A DNA stretch of 64,000 bases from Micromonospora yangpuensis (GTDB lineage Bacteria > Actinomycetota > Actinomycetes > Mycobacteriales > Micromonosporaceae). Made by a program: the position numbers and the translations under genes. Under the pieces are notes generated by a model. That model was not told where the DNA came from, did no database searches, and saw nothing but the letters and a program-made list of their open reading frames with translations. Location: the NCBI RefSeq assembly GCF_900091615.1, contig NZ_FMIA01000002.1, forward strand, positions 1,674,001-1,738,000, given 5' to 3'. Shown here piece after piece: positions 32,884 through 40,914 of this stretch (position 1 is the stretch's first letter; each line of letters starts with the position of its first letter).

Positions 32884-34257
32884 GTGCCTGACACCGACCG
32901 CTTCGACTACGCCGACAACCTCACCCGCGCCGGCCGGTACCGCGACCACCGGGGCGCCTTCTGGCCGCCGACGGCAAGCTACCGACCGATCGGGCTGGAC
33001 CTCGCCCCGGCCACCCCGCAGCTGGACGCCGACTTCCCCACCGCGCTGGCCGGGCTGCGTACCGCGATCGAGGCCGAGTGGGCCGGGGCCAAGGAGCACG
33101 GCATCGCCGTACCCCGGCGGTTGGCCGACCCGGCGGTCACCGCGGCGGCGCTGCGCCGGGTCGCCGGGCTGCTGCCGGCCGAGGCCGACCGGCGGGCCGC
33201 GTCGCTGCGCGCCGACGCGGTCGAGCACGGCTACACCGACGAGATCCTCAAGGAGCTGACCGGCCTGGTCGAGGAGGTCACCCTGGTCGCCGGGCAGGTT
33301 TCCACCTGGTACGGCAAGGACATCCGGGGTCTGCCGACGGCGTTCGCCTGCCGTCGTGACGACCAGCGGCAGGCCGACGTGGACCGGGCGCTGGAGTTCC
33401 TGCCGGACGTCCCGCCGTACCTCGGGCGGCTCCACGCCGACCTGCGCCTGGGTGACCTGCCGGCGTTCGGCGCGGCGCAGCTGTTCTTCATGGCCGGCGA
33501 GGGTGACCTGCACCCCAAGCACATCGCGTACTTCCTGCCGGAGGACGAGGGCGTCAAGTACTCGCCGTTCAAGAAGACCTACTACTTCGCCAACGTGCAC
33601 CGGGCGCTGGTGCGGGGGGTCTCCGGGCCGCTCGCCGCCGACCTGCTCACCCTGGACACCCCGGTCGACCTCGACGACGAGCGGTTCGCCACCATCGGCA
33701 CGCTCGGCGTGCTCAGCCACGAGTTCGGGCACTTCGTGCAGCGACCGGCGACCTCCTTCAAGGAGCTCAACGCCGCCGACCGGTGGGCCTCGGTGGTGCT
33801 CCAGGAGGTCGCCGCCGACGTCTTCGGCATCCTGATCCTCGCCGAGGTCTGGGCCGAACGTCTCGCCCTGACCCCGGCCGACGTGATCGCCTACTACCTG
33901 GCCGAGTGCCTGCGCTACGTCAGCCGGGGGCTGGGCCACTTCCCGGACAGCGACGGCATGTACCTGCAGCTGTCGTACCTGGTGCAGGTCGGTGCGCTGG
34001 AGACCGACGGGGTCCGGCTGGTCGGCGGGCACAGCGCGGTGGTGGCCGGGCTGCGGTCGCTGGCCCGGGTGCTTGCCGACTTCCTGCTCGCCGGGGACGC
34101 CGAGCTGGCCGGTCGGCTGCACCACGACTACGGGCCGGCCAACCCGGCACCGCTGCGGGCCCTCGTCGACGCGCTGCGCCGGCGACCGGCCGGCTCGGTC
34201 GAGTACGGACAGTCGCACACCACGATCGCCACGGCCGACGGGGAGAACCAGCAGTGA
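32884..34257 (+). CDS. HExxH zinc metallopeptidase-like protein
   Basis: 457 aa, GTG start behind AAGGGA. VLSHEFGHFVQRP gives a zincin HExxH at residues 279-283, and VVLQEVAADVFGILILAEVW, about 25 residues later, supplies candidate third ligands (E/D). No signal peptide or lipobox is present, so it should be cytosolic. I know no named family, but it behaves like a gluzincin. In the tabtoxin cluster a metallopeptidase (TabP) releases the warhead from the dipeptide, though that enzyme is exported. Here it lies between the ligase and the methyltransferase gene and may hydrolyse or hydrate a pathway intermediate. Its stop overlaps the next GTG. Confidence 0.7.
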   Translation: MPDTDRFDYADNLTRAGRYRDHRGAFWPPTASYRPIGLDLAPATPQLDADFPTALAGLRTAIEAEWAGAKEHGIAVPRRLADPAVTAAALRRVAGLLPAEADRRAASLRADAVEHGYTDEILKELTGLVEEVTLVAGQVSTWYGKDIRGLPTAFACRRDDQRQADVDRALEFLPDVPPYLGRLHADLRLGDLPAFGAAQLFFMAGEGDLHPKHIAYFLPEDEGVKYSPFKKTYYFANVHRALVRGVSGPLAADLLTLDTPVDLDDERFATIGTLGVLSHEFGHFVQRPATSFKELNAADRWASVVLQEVAADVFGILILAEVWAERLALTPADVIAYYLAECLRYVSRGLGHFPDSDGMYLQLSYLVQVGALETDGVRLVGGHSAVVAGLRSLARVLADFLLAGDAELAGRLHHDYGPANPAPLRALVDALRRRPAGSVEYGQSHTTIATADGENQQ

Positions 34258-34952
34258 TCAAGGTCGAGCAGCACCTGGAGCAGGTCCGCGAGTACTACCG
34301 CACGCACCGTTCGGTCGACGGGCAGGCCGAGGGCACCATCTACGCCATCTGGGAGCGGGGCCGGGCGTTCAACGACTCGGTCACCCCCTCCACCTACGTG
34401 CCCGAGTACCGGTCGCACATGACCCTCAAGCTGCTGTCGTTGACCGCACCGGGCGCGGCCGTCTTCTCCCTCGGCTGCGGCAACGGCTTCGTCGAGGGCG
34501 ACCTGGTGGCCCTGGACCGGACGGTACGGGCGATCGACTTCAACGACGAGGCGGTCGCGCTCACCCGGGGCCGGGGGGTGGACGCCTTCGTGGCCGACTA
34601 CTTCGACCTGACCCCGGCCGACCTGGCCGGCACCGACCTGCTCTACGCCGACGGGTTCCTCGGCCACGTCTTCACCGCCGAGGAGACGGTCACCCCGGCG
34701 CTGGCGCAGCTGACCGGGCTGGGGTTGCGCTCCGGGGCGTACGTGGTGCTCTCCAACGACGCCCCGTACGACCCGGCGGCCGACTACGCCCCGCACGAGC
34801 GGGTCGCCGGGTTCTGGTTCGTCTCCCGGGAGTACCTGGGCCAGGAGCTGGCCCGGGCCGGCCTGGTGCCGGTGGAGAGCTACTACTTCCCGTACCTGCG
34901 GCCGATCAGCGGGCTGCGCAACCGGACCATCTGCGTCGCCCGGGTGCCCTGA
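34254..34952 (+). CDS. Class I SAM-dependent methyltransferase
   Basis: 232 aa. VFSLGCGNGFVEGDL is motif I (normally D/E-x-G-x-G-x-G), VRAIDFNDEAVALTRG is motif II with an Asp contacting SAM, and FVADYFDLTPADLAG follows. GTG 34254 overlaps the metallopeptidase stop (GTGA). In tabtoxin the beta-lactam carbonyl carbon is known to come from a C1/methionine-derived unit, so a C-methyltransferase in this operon fits a route of methylation, then oxidation to carboxyl, then lactam closure. The acceptor is not known from sequence. O- or N-methylation is an alternative. Confidence 0.82.
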   Translation: MIKVEQHLEQVREYYRTHRSVDGQAEGTIYAIWERGRAFNDSVTPSTYVPEYRSHMTLKLLSLTAPGAAVFSLGCGNGFVEGDLVALDRTVRAIDFNDEAVALTRGRGVDAFVADYFDLTPADLAGTDLLYADGFLGHVFTAEETVTPALAQLTGLGLRSGAYVVLSNDAPYDPAADYAPHERVAGFWFVSREYLGQELARAGLVPVESYYFPYLRPISGLRNRTICVARVP

Positions 34953-34953
34953 C

Positions 34954-36207
34954 ATGCCGATCTCGCAGGAGTTCGCCGCCCGGCTGCTGCCGGTGCTGCC
35001 GGCGGTGGTCGAGACCTACCCGACCCCCTTCCACATCTACGACGAGCGGGGCATCGTCGACACCCACCGGGAGCTGGTGGCGGCCTTCGACGGTGCGCCG
35101 TACCGGCAGTACTTCGCGGTCAAGGCGCTGCCCAACCCGACCGTGCTGCGCACCCTGCTCGCCGAGGGCAGTGGTCTGGACTGCGCCTCCCCGGTCGAGC
35201 TGGAGCTGGCCGAACGGCTCGGGGCCCGCGCCGACGACGTGGTCTTCACCTCCAACAACACCACGGTCGCCGAGTACGAGTCGGCGCTCAAGGCCGGCGC
35301 GTTGATCACCTTCGACGACCGGTCCCTGCTGGACAAGGTGGACCGGCTGCCGGAGCTGGTCGCCTTCCGGGTCGCGCCGCACGGCACCGCCGCCGGCTCG
35401 GCCCTGATGGGCAGCGCCACCCACTCCAAGTTCGGGGTGCCGCTGGCCGAGCTGGCCGACGCCTACCGGGCCGCCCACCGCCGGGGGGTACGCCGGTTCG
35501 GCATCCACGGGATGATCTGCGCCAACGAGCTCAACCTGGAGCGGGCGGTCCGGGCCGCCGTCGAGGTGGTCGAGCTGGGTGCGCGGATCGCCGCCGAGAC
35601 CGGCATCGAACTGGAGTACGTCAACATCGGCGGCGGCCTCGGCATCCCGTACCGGCCGACCGAGCGGCCGATCGACATCCGGGCGTACGCCTCGGCGATC
35701 CTGGCCGCCCGGCGGCGGGCCTTCACCACCCACCGGCCCCGGATCGTCACCGAGATCGGGCGGTACCTGACCGGGCCGCACGGCGTACTGGTCAGCCAGG
35801 TGGTCAACCGGTGCCGCAAGGGGCAGGACATCGTCGGGCTGGACGCCTCGATGTCGGCGCTGATGCGGCCCGGCTACTACGGCGCGTACCACCACATCAG
35901 CCTGCCGTACGCCGCCGGCCGACCCGAGACGCTCGTCGACGTGGTGGGCTCGCTCTGCGAGAACAACGACAAGTTCGGCGTCGACCGGCTGCTGCCCGCC
36001 CCGGCCGAGGGGGACATCGCGCTGATCCACGACACCGGCGCGCACGGGCACGCGATGGGGTTCACCTACAACGGACGGCTGCGGCCGGCCGAACTGCTGC
36101 TGACGGCGGCCGGCGAGGTGGTCGAGATCCGTCGGGCGGAGACCTTCGACGACTACCTCGCCACGGCGCGCTGGACACCCACGAAGATCATGGAGAGCAC
36201 CAGGTGA
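34954..36207 (+). CDS. LysA-like fold-III PLP decarboxylase family protein
   Basis: 417 aa. TPFHIYDERGIVDTHRELVA, then QYFAVKALPNPTVLRTLLAE with the PLP Lys. HSKFGVPLAELADAYRA, YVNIGGGLGIPYRPTE (phosphate-binding Gly-rich loop) and GSLCENNDKFGVDR (the CExxD active-site region) follow. This is the diaminopimelate/ornithine decarboxylase fold. In the tabtoxin pathway a LysA homologue (TabA) is required, but its exact reaction is not settled. A housekeeping lysA would normally lie with thrA/hom elsewhere, so this is probably a recruited paralogue. It is 1 nt downstream of the methyltransferase and overlaps dapD. Confidence 0.88.
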   Translation: MPISQEFAARLLPVLPAVVETYPTPFHIYDERGIVDTHRELVAAFDGAPYRQYFAVKALPNPTVLRTLLAEGSGLDCASPVELELAERLGARADDVVFTSNNTTVAEYESALKAGALITFDDRSLLDKVDRLPELVAFRVAPHGTAAGSALMGSATHSKFGVPLAELADAYRAAHRRGVRRFGIHGMICANELNLERAVRAAVEVVELGARIAAETGIELEYVNIGGGLGIPYRPTERPIDIRAYASAILAARRRAFTTHRPRIVTEIGRYLTGPHGVLVSQVVNRCRKGQDIVGLDASMSALMRPGYYGAYHHISLPYAAGRPETLVDVVGSLCENNDKFGVDRLLPAPAEGDIALIHDTGAHGHAMGFTYNGRLRPAELLLTAAGEVVEIRRAETFDDYLATARWTPTKIMESTR

Positions 36208-37034
36208 CTGACGAACAGAGCCGGACGTACGTCGAGCAGGCCTTCGCCCGGCGGGACCGGCTCACCCCGGACGAGGTGGCCGAACTGCGGCCGTACGTCG
36301 AGGCGGGGCTGGCCGGGCTGGACCGGGGGGAGCTGCGCGCGGCCCGGCCGGAGGGCGACACGTGGATCGTCGACGCCTATACCAAGCAGGTGATCCTGCT
36401 GTCCTTCCTGACCCATCCCAACCTCATGGCGCAGTCCGGCCCGGGTCGGCCGAGGACGTACGACAAGGTGCCGTTGAAGTTCGAGACCTGGACGGCCGAC
36501 GACTTCGAGAAGTCCCGGCTGCGGGTGGTCCCGGGCGCGGTCGTCCGGTACGGCAGCCACATCGCCCCCGGCGCGGTGCTGATGCCGTCCTTCGTCAACG
36601 TCGGCGCGTACGTCGGTGCGGGCACGATGGTGGACACCTGGGCCACCATCGGCTCCTGCGCCCAGATCGGCCAGCGCTGCCACATCTCCGGCGGCGCGGG
36701 CATCGGCGGCGTGCTGGAACCCCTCGGTGAGCAGCCGGTCGTCATCGAGGACGACGTCTTCGTCGGCGCCCGCTGCGAGATCGCCGAGGGGGTCCGGGTA
36801 CGCGCCGGCGCGATCCTCGGGATGGGTGTCTACCTGGGCCGTTCCACCCCGATCGTGGACCGGGCCAGCGGTGCGGTGAGCTACGGCGAGGTGCCGCCGA
36901 ACGCCGTCGTGGTGCCCGGCAGCCGGGCCGTCGCCCAGCAGCCGGGGCTGTCGTTGGCCGCCGCCGTCATCGTCAAGTACGCCGACGAGCGGACCCGGGG
37001 CAAGACCGCCCTGAACGACCTGGTGCGGGACTGA
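36204..37034 (+). CDS. dapD: Tetrahydrodipicolinate N-succinyltransferase-like (DapD)
   Basis: 276 aa, left-handed beta-helix acyltransferase. The N-terminal helical part is followed by hexapeptide repeats: VVRYGSHIAPGAVLMPSFVN, VGAYVGAGTMVDTWATIGSC, AQIGQRCHISGGAGIGGVLE. The end reads VVVPGSRAVAQQPGLSLAAA. This is the proteobacterial-type DapD (the MVDTWATIGSCAQIG signature), which transfers succinyl from CoA to tetrahydrodipicolinate. It matches TabB of tabtoxin synthesis. GTG 36204 overlaps the LysA-like stop. Early aspartate-lysine genes (dapA, dapB) are not adjacent, so tetrahydrodipicolinate would come from primary metabolism. Confidence 0.93.
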   Translation: MTDEQSRTYVEQAFARRDRLTPDEVAELRPYVEAGLAGLDRGELRAARPEGDTWIVDAYTKQVILLSFLTHPNLMAQSGPGRPRTYDKVPLKFETWTADDFEKSRLRVVPGAVVRYGSHIAPGAVLMPSFVNVGAYVGAGTMVDTWATIGSCAQIGQRCHISGGAGIGGVLEPLGEQPVVIEDDVFVGARCEIAEGVRVRAGAILGMGVYLGRSTPIVDRASGAVSYGEVPPNAVVVPGSRAVAQQPGLSLAAAVIVKYADERTRGKTALNDLVRD

Positions 37035-37039
37035 TCCGG

Positions 37040-38332
37040 GTGACGCGGAGCCCGTTCGCCCGACTGCGGGACCTCCTGCGCGACGTGCCCGCCCCGGCGG
37101 GGTGGGACCCGATCCCGCTGCACCTGGGGGAGGCCCGGCTGGTCGAACCGCCGCTGGACGTCGCCGCGTTGGACGCCGTGGACGGCTGGACCCGCTATCC
37201 GGAGCTGGGTGGTTCGGCGGAGCTGCGGACGGCGTACCTCGGTTGGTTGGCGCGGCGGTTCGGCGGGTCCTTCGGTGAACCGGCGGACGCGGGGCTGATG
37301 ACGGACGCGGAGCTGGCGGCGGACGCCGGGTTGGCGGTGGAGCCGACGCCGGGGAGCAAGCAGGCGCTGGCGGTGGTGATCGCCCAGGCCGTCCGGCGGG
37401 CCCGGGCACGCGGGGTGACCGACCCGGTGGTGGTGCTACCGAACCCCGGCTACCCGACCTACCTGGCCGGCACCGAGGCCGCCGGCGCCCGACCGCTCTG
37501 CTACCCCGGCACGGTGGACGACGGGCCGGCGGACGACGGGTCGGGGCTGGCCGATCCGGTGGACGCGCTGGCCGCGGCGGTCGCCGCCGGGGCGGGACGG
37601 GTGGCGGCGGTGGTGGTCTGCCATCCCGGCAACCCGGACGGCGAGACGTTGACCGCCGGGCAGCTCGCCCGCGCCGCCGAGGTGGCCCGGCGGGCCGACG
37701 CGGTGCTGGTGGTCGACGAGTGCTACGTCGACCTGTGGCTCGGCACCGCACCGGCCGGGTTCCTCTCCGACCCGGCGGCGCTCGCCGACCCGGGGCTGTC
37801 CTTCGTGGTGCTGCACACCCTCGCCAAACGCTCCGGAGCGCCCGGCCTGCGCAGCGGCTTCGTCGTGGGCGACCGGCACACCGTGGCGGCCTACGCCGAG
37901 TACAACCGCACCTGCGGGGTGTCGCTGCCCCGCCCGGTCTGTGCCGTCTCCGCCGCGCTCTGGTCCGACGACACCCACGTCGCCCGGGCCCGCGCCGCCC
38001 TGGCCCGCAACTGGGACACCGCCGACGAGCTGCTCAAGGACCTGCCCGGCTACCGGCGACCGGGTGCCGGCTTCTTCCTCTGGCTGCCGGTACCCGACGA
38101 CCCCGGGACCACCCGCCGGCTCTGGCGGGACCAGGCGCTGACCGTCATGCCCGGCCGCTACCTCGCCGTCGACACCGCCGCCGGGAGCAATCCGGCTGCC
38201 GCCGGGAAAGACCCGGGCGTCGACACCGCCGCCGGGAGCAATCCGGGCGCCGGTCACCTGCGGGTGGCGCTCGTGCACGACGAGGCCCGGACCGAGGTGG
38301 CGTTGACCCGGCTACGGGCGGGCCTGACGTGA
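37040..38332 (+). CDS. dapC: Succinyl-DAP aminotransferase-like, fold-I PLP enzyme (DapC)
   Basis: 430 aa. DPIPLHLGEARL and WTRYPELGGSAELRTAYLGW open an aspartate-aminotransferase fold. PTPGSKQALAVVIAQAVRRA, VVLPNPGYPTYLAGTEAAGA, CHPGNPDGETLT, LVVDECYVDLWL (PLP-pyridine Asp) and VVLHTLAKRSGAPGLRSGF (Schiff-base Lys) follow. This fits DapC, which aminates N-succinyl-2-amino-6-ketopimelate, next to dapD and a dapE-like gene; a tabtoxin counterpart exists. A 51-nt in-frame tandem duplication near the C-terminus repeats VDTAAGSNP and lengthens a surface region. The start GTG is 5 nt after dapD. Confidence 0.9.
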   Translation: MTRSPFARLRDLLRDVPAPAGWDPIPLHLGEARLVEPPLDVAALDAVDGWTRYPELGGSAELRTAYLGWLARRFGGSFGEPADAGLMTDAELAADAGLAVEPTPGSKQALAVVIAQAVRRARARGVTDPVVVLPNPGYPTYLAGTEAAGARPLCYPGTVDDGPADDGSGLADPVDALAAAVAAGAGRVAAVVVCHPGNPDGETLTAGQLARAAEVARRADAVLVVDECYVDLWLGTAPAGFLSDPAALADPGLSFVVLHTLAKRSGAPGLRSGFVVGDRHTVAAYAEYNRTCGVSLPRPVCAVSAALWSDDTHVARARAALARNWDTADELLKDLPGYRRPGAGFFLWLPVPDDPGTTRRLWRDQALTVMPGRYLAVDTAAGSNPAAAGKDPGVDTAAGSNPGAGHLRVALVHDEARTEVALTRLRAGLT

Positions 38333-38354
38333 CCCGCATCGAGGAGGACGACCG

Positions 38355-39716
38355 ATGACCGTCGGTGAACAGGTGCCCGAGGCCGTCGACACCGGTGTCG
38401 ATCCGGTGGCCATCGCCCAACGGCTGGTCCGCTTCGACACCACCAACCCGCCCGGCGCGGAGGCCGCCTGCGTCACCTGGATCCGTGACCTGCTCGCCGG
38501 GGCCGGCCTGGAGACCCGGCTGGTCGGCGTCGACCCGCAGCGGCCGAACCTGGTGGCGCGGCTGCCCGGCCGGGGCCTGGAGCCACCGCTGCTGCTGCAC
38601 GCCCACGTCGACGTGGTGCCGGTGACCGGCCAGCCGTGGACCCGGCCGCCCTTCGCCGGTGAGATCGTCGACGGTGAACTCTGGGGCCGGGGCGCGGTCG
38701 ACATGAAGGGCCAACTGGCGATGATGCTGTCCGCGCTGCTGCGGATGCGGGCGCACGGTCAGTCACCGCCGGGTGACATCATTCTCGCCGTGGTGTCCGA
38801 CGAGGAGACCGGCAGCGACGTCGGCGCGCGGCTGCTGGTCCGGGAGTACGCCCACCTCTTCGCCGGGGTGCGGTACGCCGTCGGCGAGGACGGCGGCGCG
38901 GAGCTGGGGCTCGGCGGCCACGCCCGACTGCACCCGGTGGTGGTCGCCGAGAAGCGGACCTGCTGGGTGCGGGTGACCTTCCGGGGGCCGGGCGGGCACG
39001 CCTCCCGGGTCGCCGCCACGGGCTCGGCCGTCGGGCAGCTCACCCGGTTCCTGGCGGCGGTCTCCAGCGGCGGGCTCGACGTCGAGCTGACCCCGGTGAC
39101 GCACCGGATGCTCGACGAGCTGGCCCGCGCCCTGCCCGCGGCCATGGGCGACCGGATCGCCGCCTTCCACGCCGCCCCGACCGACCCGGGCACCCTGGAC
39201 GGGCTGCCCGAGGAGACCGCCCGCTACCTGCGGTCGGTGGTACGGCACACGGTCGCCGTCACCGGGGTCGAGGGCGGCACCGGCCCCAACGTGCACCCCG
39301 CCGAGCTGACCGTCACCGTCGACGGGCGGGTGCTGCCCGGGGCGTACCCCACTCAGTCCTTCATGGACCAGCTGCGGGCCCGGACCGGCCCCGACGCGCG
39401 GCTGGACCTCTTCGTCGAGGGCGAGATCTCGCCCGCGCCCCGGCTGGACGGCTGCTACGACCGGCTGGTGGCCGCGCTGCGGGCGCACGACCCGGCCGGG
39501 GTGCCGCTGCCGGTGCTGACCACGGCCTCCACCGACGCCCGGCTCTTCAGCCAGCTCGGCATCGCCTGCTACGGATGGCTGCCGCTGCCGGCCGGGGCCG
39601 GCTACCGCGACCGCCTGCACCAGGCCGACGAACGGATCTCACTCGCCGCCCTGGATTTCGGGGCCGACTGCTACCACAGCTTCCTGTCCGGACGGAGCCA
39701 CCCGCATGCCCGCTGA
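38355..39716 (+). CDS. DapE/ArgE-like M20 peptidase (deacylase)
   Basis: 453 aa. FDTTNPPGAEAACV, then LLLHAHVDVVPVT (first metal His and Asp), ELWGRGAVDMKGQLAMML (bridging Asp), ILAVVSDEETGSDVGARLLV (catalytic Glu pair EE) and VRVTFRGPGGHASRVA in the lid domain. GTGPNVHPAEL and the final CYHSF region supply remaining ligands. M20 enzymes of this type remove N-succinyl or N-acetyl groups from amino acids, so it probably desuccinylates the dapD/dapC product or a later protected intermediate. ATG 38355 follows GAGGAGG. Its 3' end overlaps the next gene by 11 nt. Confidence 0.88.
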   Translation: MTVGEQVPEAVDTGVDPVAIAQRLVRFDTTNPPGAEAACVTWIRDLLAGAGLETRLVGVDPQRPNLVARLPGRGLEPPLLLHAHVDVVPVTGQPWTRPPFAGEIVDGELWGRGAVDMKGQLAMMLSALLRMRAHGQSPPGDIILAVVSDEETGSDVGARLLVREYAHLFAGVRYAVGEDGGAELGLGGHARLHPVVVAEKRTCWVRVTFRGPGGHASRVAATGSAVGQLTRFLAAVSSGGLDVELTPVTHRMLDELARALPAAMGDRIAAFHAAPTDPGTLDGLPEETARYLRSVVRHTVAVTGVEGGTGPNVHPAELTVTVDGRVLPGAYPTQSFMDQLRARTGPDARLDLFVEGEISPAPRLDGCYDRLVAALRAHDPAGVPLPVLTTASTDARLFSQLGIACYGWLPLPAGAGYRDRLHQADERISLAALDFGADCYHSFLSGRSHPHAR

Positions 39717-40875
39717 CCCGTACCCCCGGCTGACCGAGGTGTCGACGATCGCCGACCTCCCACCGCAGGAGTGGGCGGCGCTCTCGGCCGGGGCCTCGCT
39801 CTACCAGACCCACGGCTGGCTGCACTGGGCCGAGGAGTACTTCGACCTGCCCACCCGCTACGTGCTGGCGTACGACGCCGACGGCACGCTGGTCGGCGCG
39901 GTGGTGACCAACCTGATGACCGAGGTGCCGACCCGCTTCACCACCTGGTACGACCCGGTCAACATGTTCCTCGCCCCGCACGTCGACCCGGCCGGCGCGG
40001 CCGAACGCTGGTTCCCGGTACTGCTGGTGGGCGGCTGCAGCGGCTACCACGGCGAACTGCTGCTCGACGCCCGGCTCGACGCCGACGCGCAGGCCGAGGT
40101 ACGCCGGGCGATCCTGGACCGCTGCCGGGAACTGGCCGCCAGGTGGGGGGCCCGCAGCACGGTCTTCATGTACCTGCCGAAGGAGGCCGCCGAGGAGGTC
40201 TGCCGGAGTTGGGGCGGCACCGCACCCGTCGTGGCCACCTCGGCGGAGGCGGTGATCCCGCTCGACGGCGGGGAGACCGACTTCGCCGACTACCTGGCCC
40301 GCTTCCCCAGCGCCCGCCGCAGCAAGCTGCGCAAGGAGGTCGACGGCTTCACCGCCGCCGGATCGCGCATCGGCCAGCACCTGCTCGCCGACGTGCTCAC
40401 CGAGGTGGCCCCGCTGCTCGGCGCGCACCAGCGCAAGTTCGGCGCGACGATCACCGACGAGGAGACCGGGCAGTACTTCGCCCTCCAGGACAAGTACCTC
40501 GGTGCCGGCAGCGTGGTCTTCACCGACGAACGCGACGGCCGGATCAACGGCTTCACCCTCTGCTACGCCCACGGCGACACCCTCTACTCCCGGGCCGCCG
40601 GCTTCGGCCCGGACGCGGCCCCCTTCGCCTACTTCAACCTCGCCGTCTACGCCCCGATCCGGCACGCCCTGGCCACCGGCCGACGGGCGGTGGCCCTCGG
40701 CGCCGGCAGCTACCAGGGCAAGGTGCTACGCGGCGCCCAGGTGCACGGCCTCTGGTCCACGGTGCTGCCCCCGCACCCCCTGGAACCGTCCTGGCACGAC
40801 GCCCTCACCCGCCCCTTCCCCCAAGCCGTAGAAGCCGGCATCTGTAAGGAAGGGCCCCCTGTTAACGCTTTCTGA
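39706..40875 (+). CDS. FemAB/GNAT-like aminoacyl- or acyltransferase
   Basis: 389 aa. ASLYQTHGWLHWAEEYFD opens like FemAB/BioF2-type double-GNAT proteins. DFADYLARFPSARRSKLRKE and VDGFTAAG are the S-x-x-R-x-x-I/L-R-K signature of that group, followed by QYFALQDKYLGAGSVVFTDE and FNLAVYAPIRHALATGRRAV. Relatives transfer amino acids from aminoacyl-tRNA or acyl groups from CoA. It could add a second residue to the product. The terminal residues CKEGPPVNAF are encoded inside the repeat at 40848-40893, so the original C-terminus may have been different. It is the last gene of the plus-strand operon. Confidence 0.75.
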   Translation: MPADPYPRLTEVSTIADLPPQEWAALSAGASLYQTHGWLHWAEEYFDLPTRYVLAYDADGTLVGAVVTNLMTEVPTRFTTWYDPVNMFLAPHVDPAGAAERWFPVLLVGGCSGYHGELLLDARLDADAQAEVRRAILDRCRELAARWGARSTVFMYLPKEAAEEVCRSWGGTAPVVATSAEAVIPLDGGETDFADYLARFPSARRSKLRKEVDGFTAAGSRIGQHLLADVLTEVAPLLGAHQRKFGATITDEETGQYFALQDKYLGAGSVVFTDERDGRINGFTLCYAHGDTLYSRAAGFGPDAAPFAYFNLAVYAPIRHALATGRRAVALGAGSYQGKVLRGAQVHGLWSTVLPPHPLEPSWHDALTRPFPQAVEAGICKEGPPVNAF

Positions 40876-40893
40876 TGTAGAAGGGCCCCTTCC
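40848..40893. repeat. Imperfect hairpin repeat / operon terminator
   Basis: GGAAGGGCCCC (40848-40858) and GGGCCCCTTCC (40883-40893) pair imperfectly around a loop containing GTTAACGC and the stop codon of the FemAB-like gene. The arms and the GTTAACGC core resemble a hairpin repeat I associate from memory with Micromonospora genomes. It lies between convergent genes and probably terminates both transcripts. Confidence 0.6.
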
Positions 40894-40914
40894 AAACCGC
40901 CCACGACCGCCGGC

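Noticed and set aside
36204..39716. dapD, dapC and dapE-like genes as the strain's primary lysine pathway
   Set aside because: They form one overlapping transcript with oxygenase, ligase and synthetase genes and lack dapA/dapB/dapF. Recruited paralogues fit better, though a shared role cannot be excluded.
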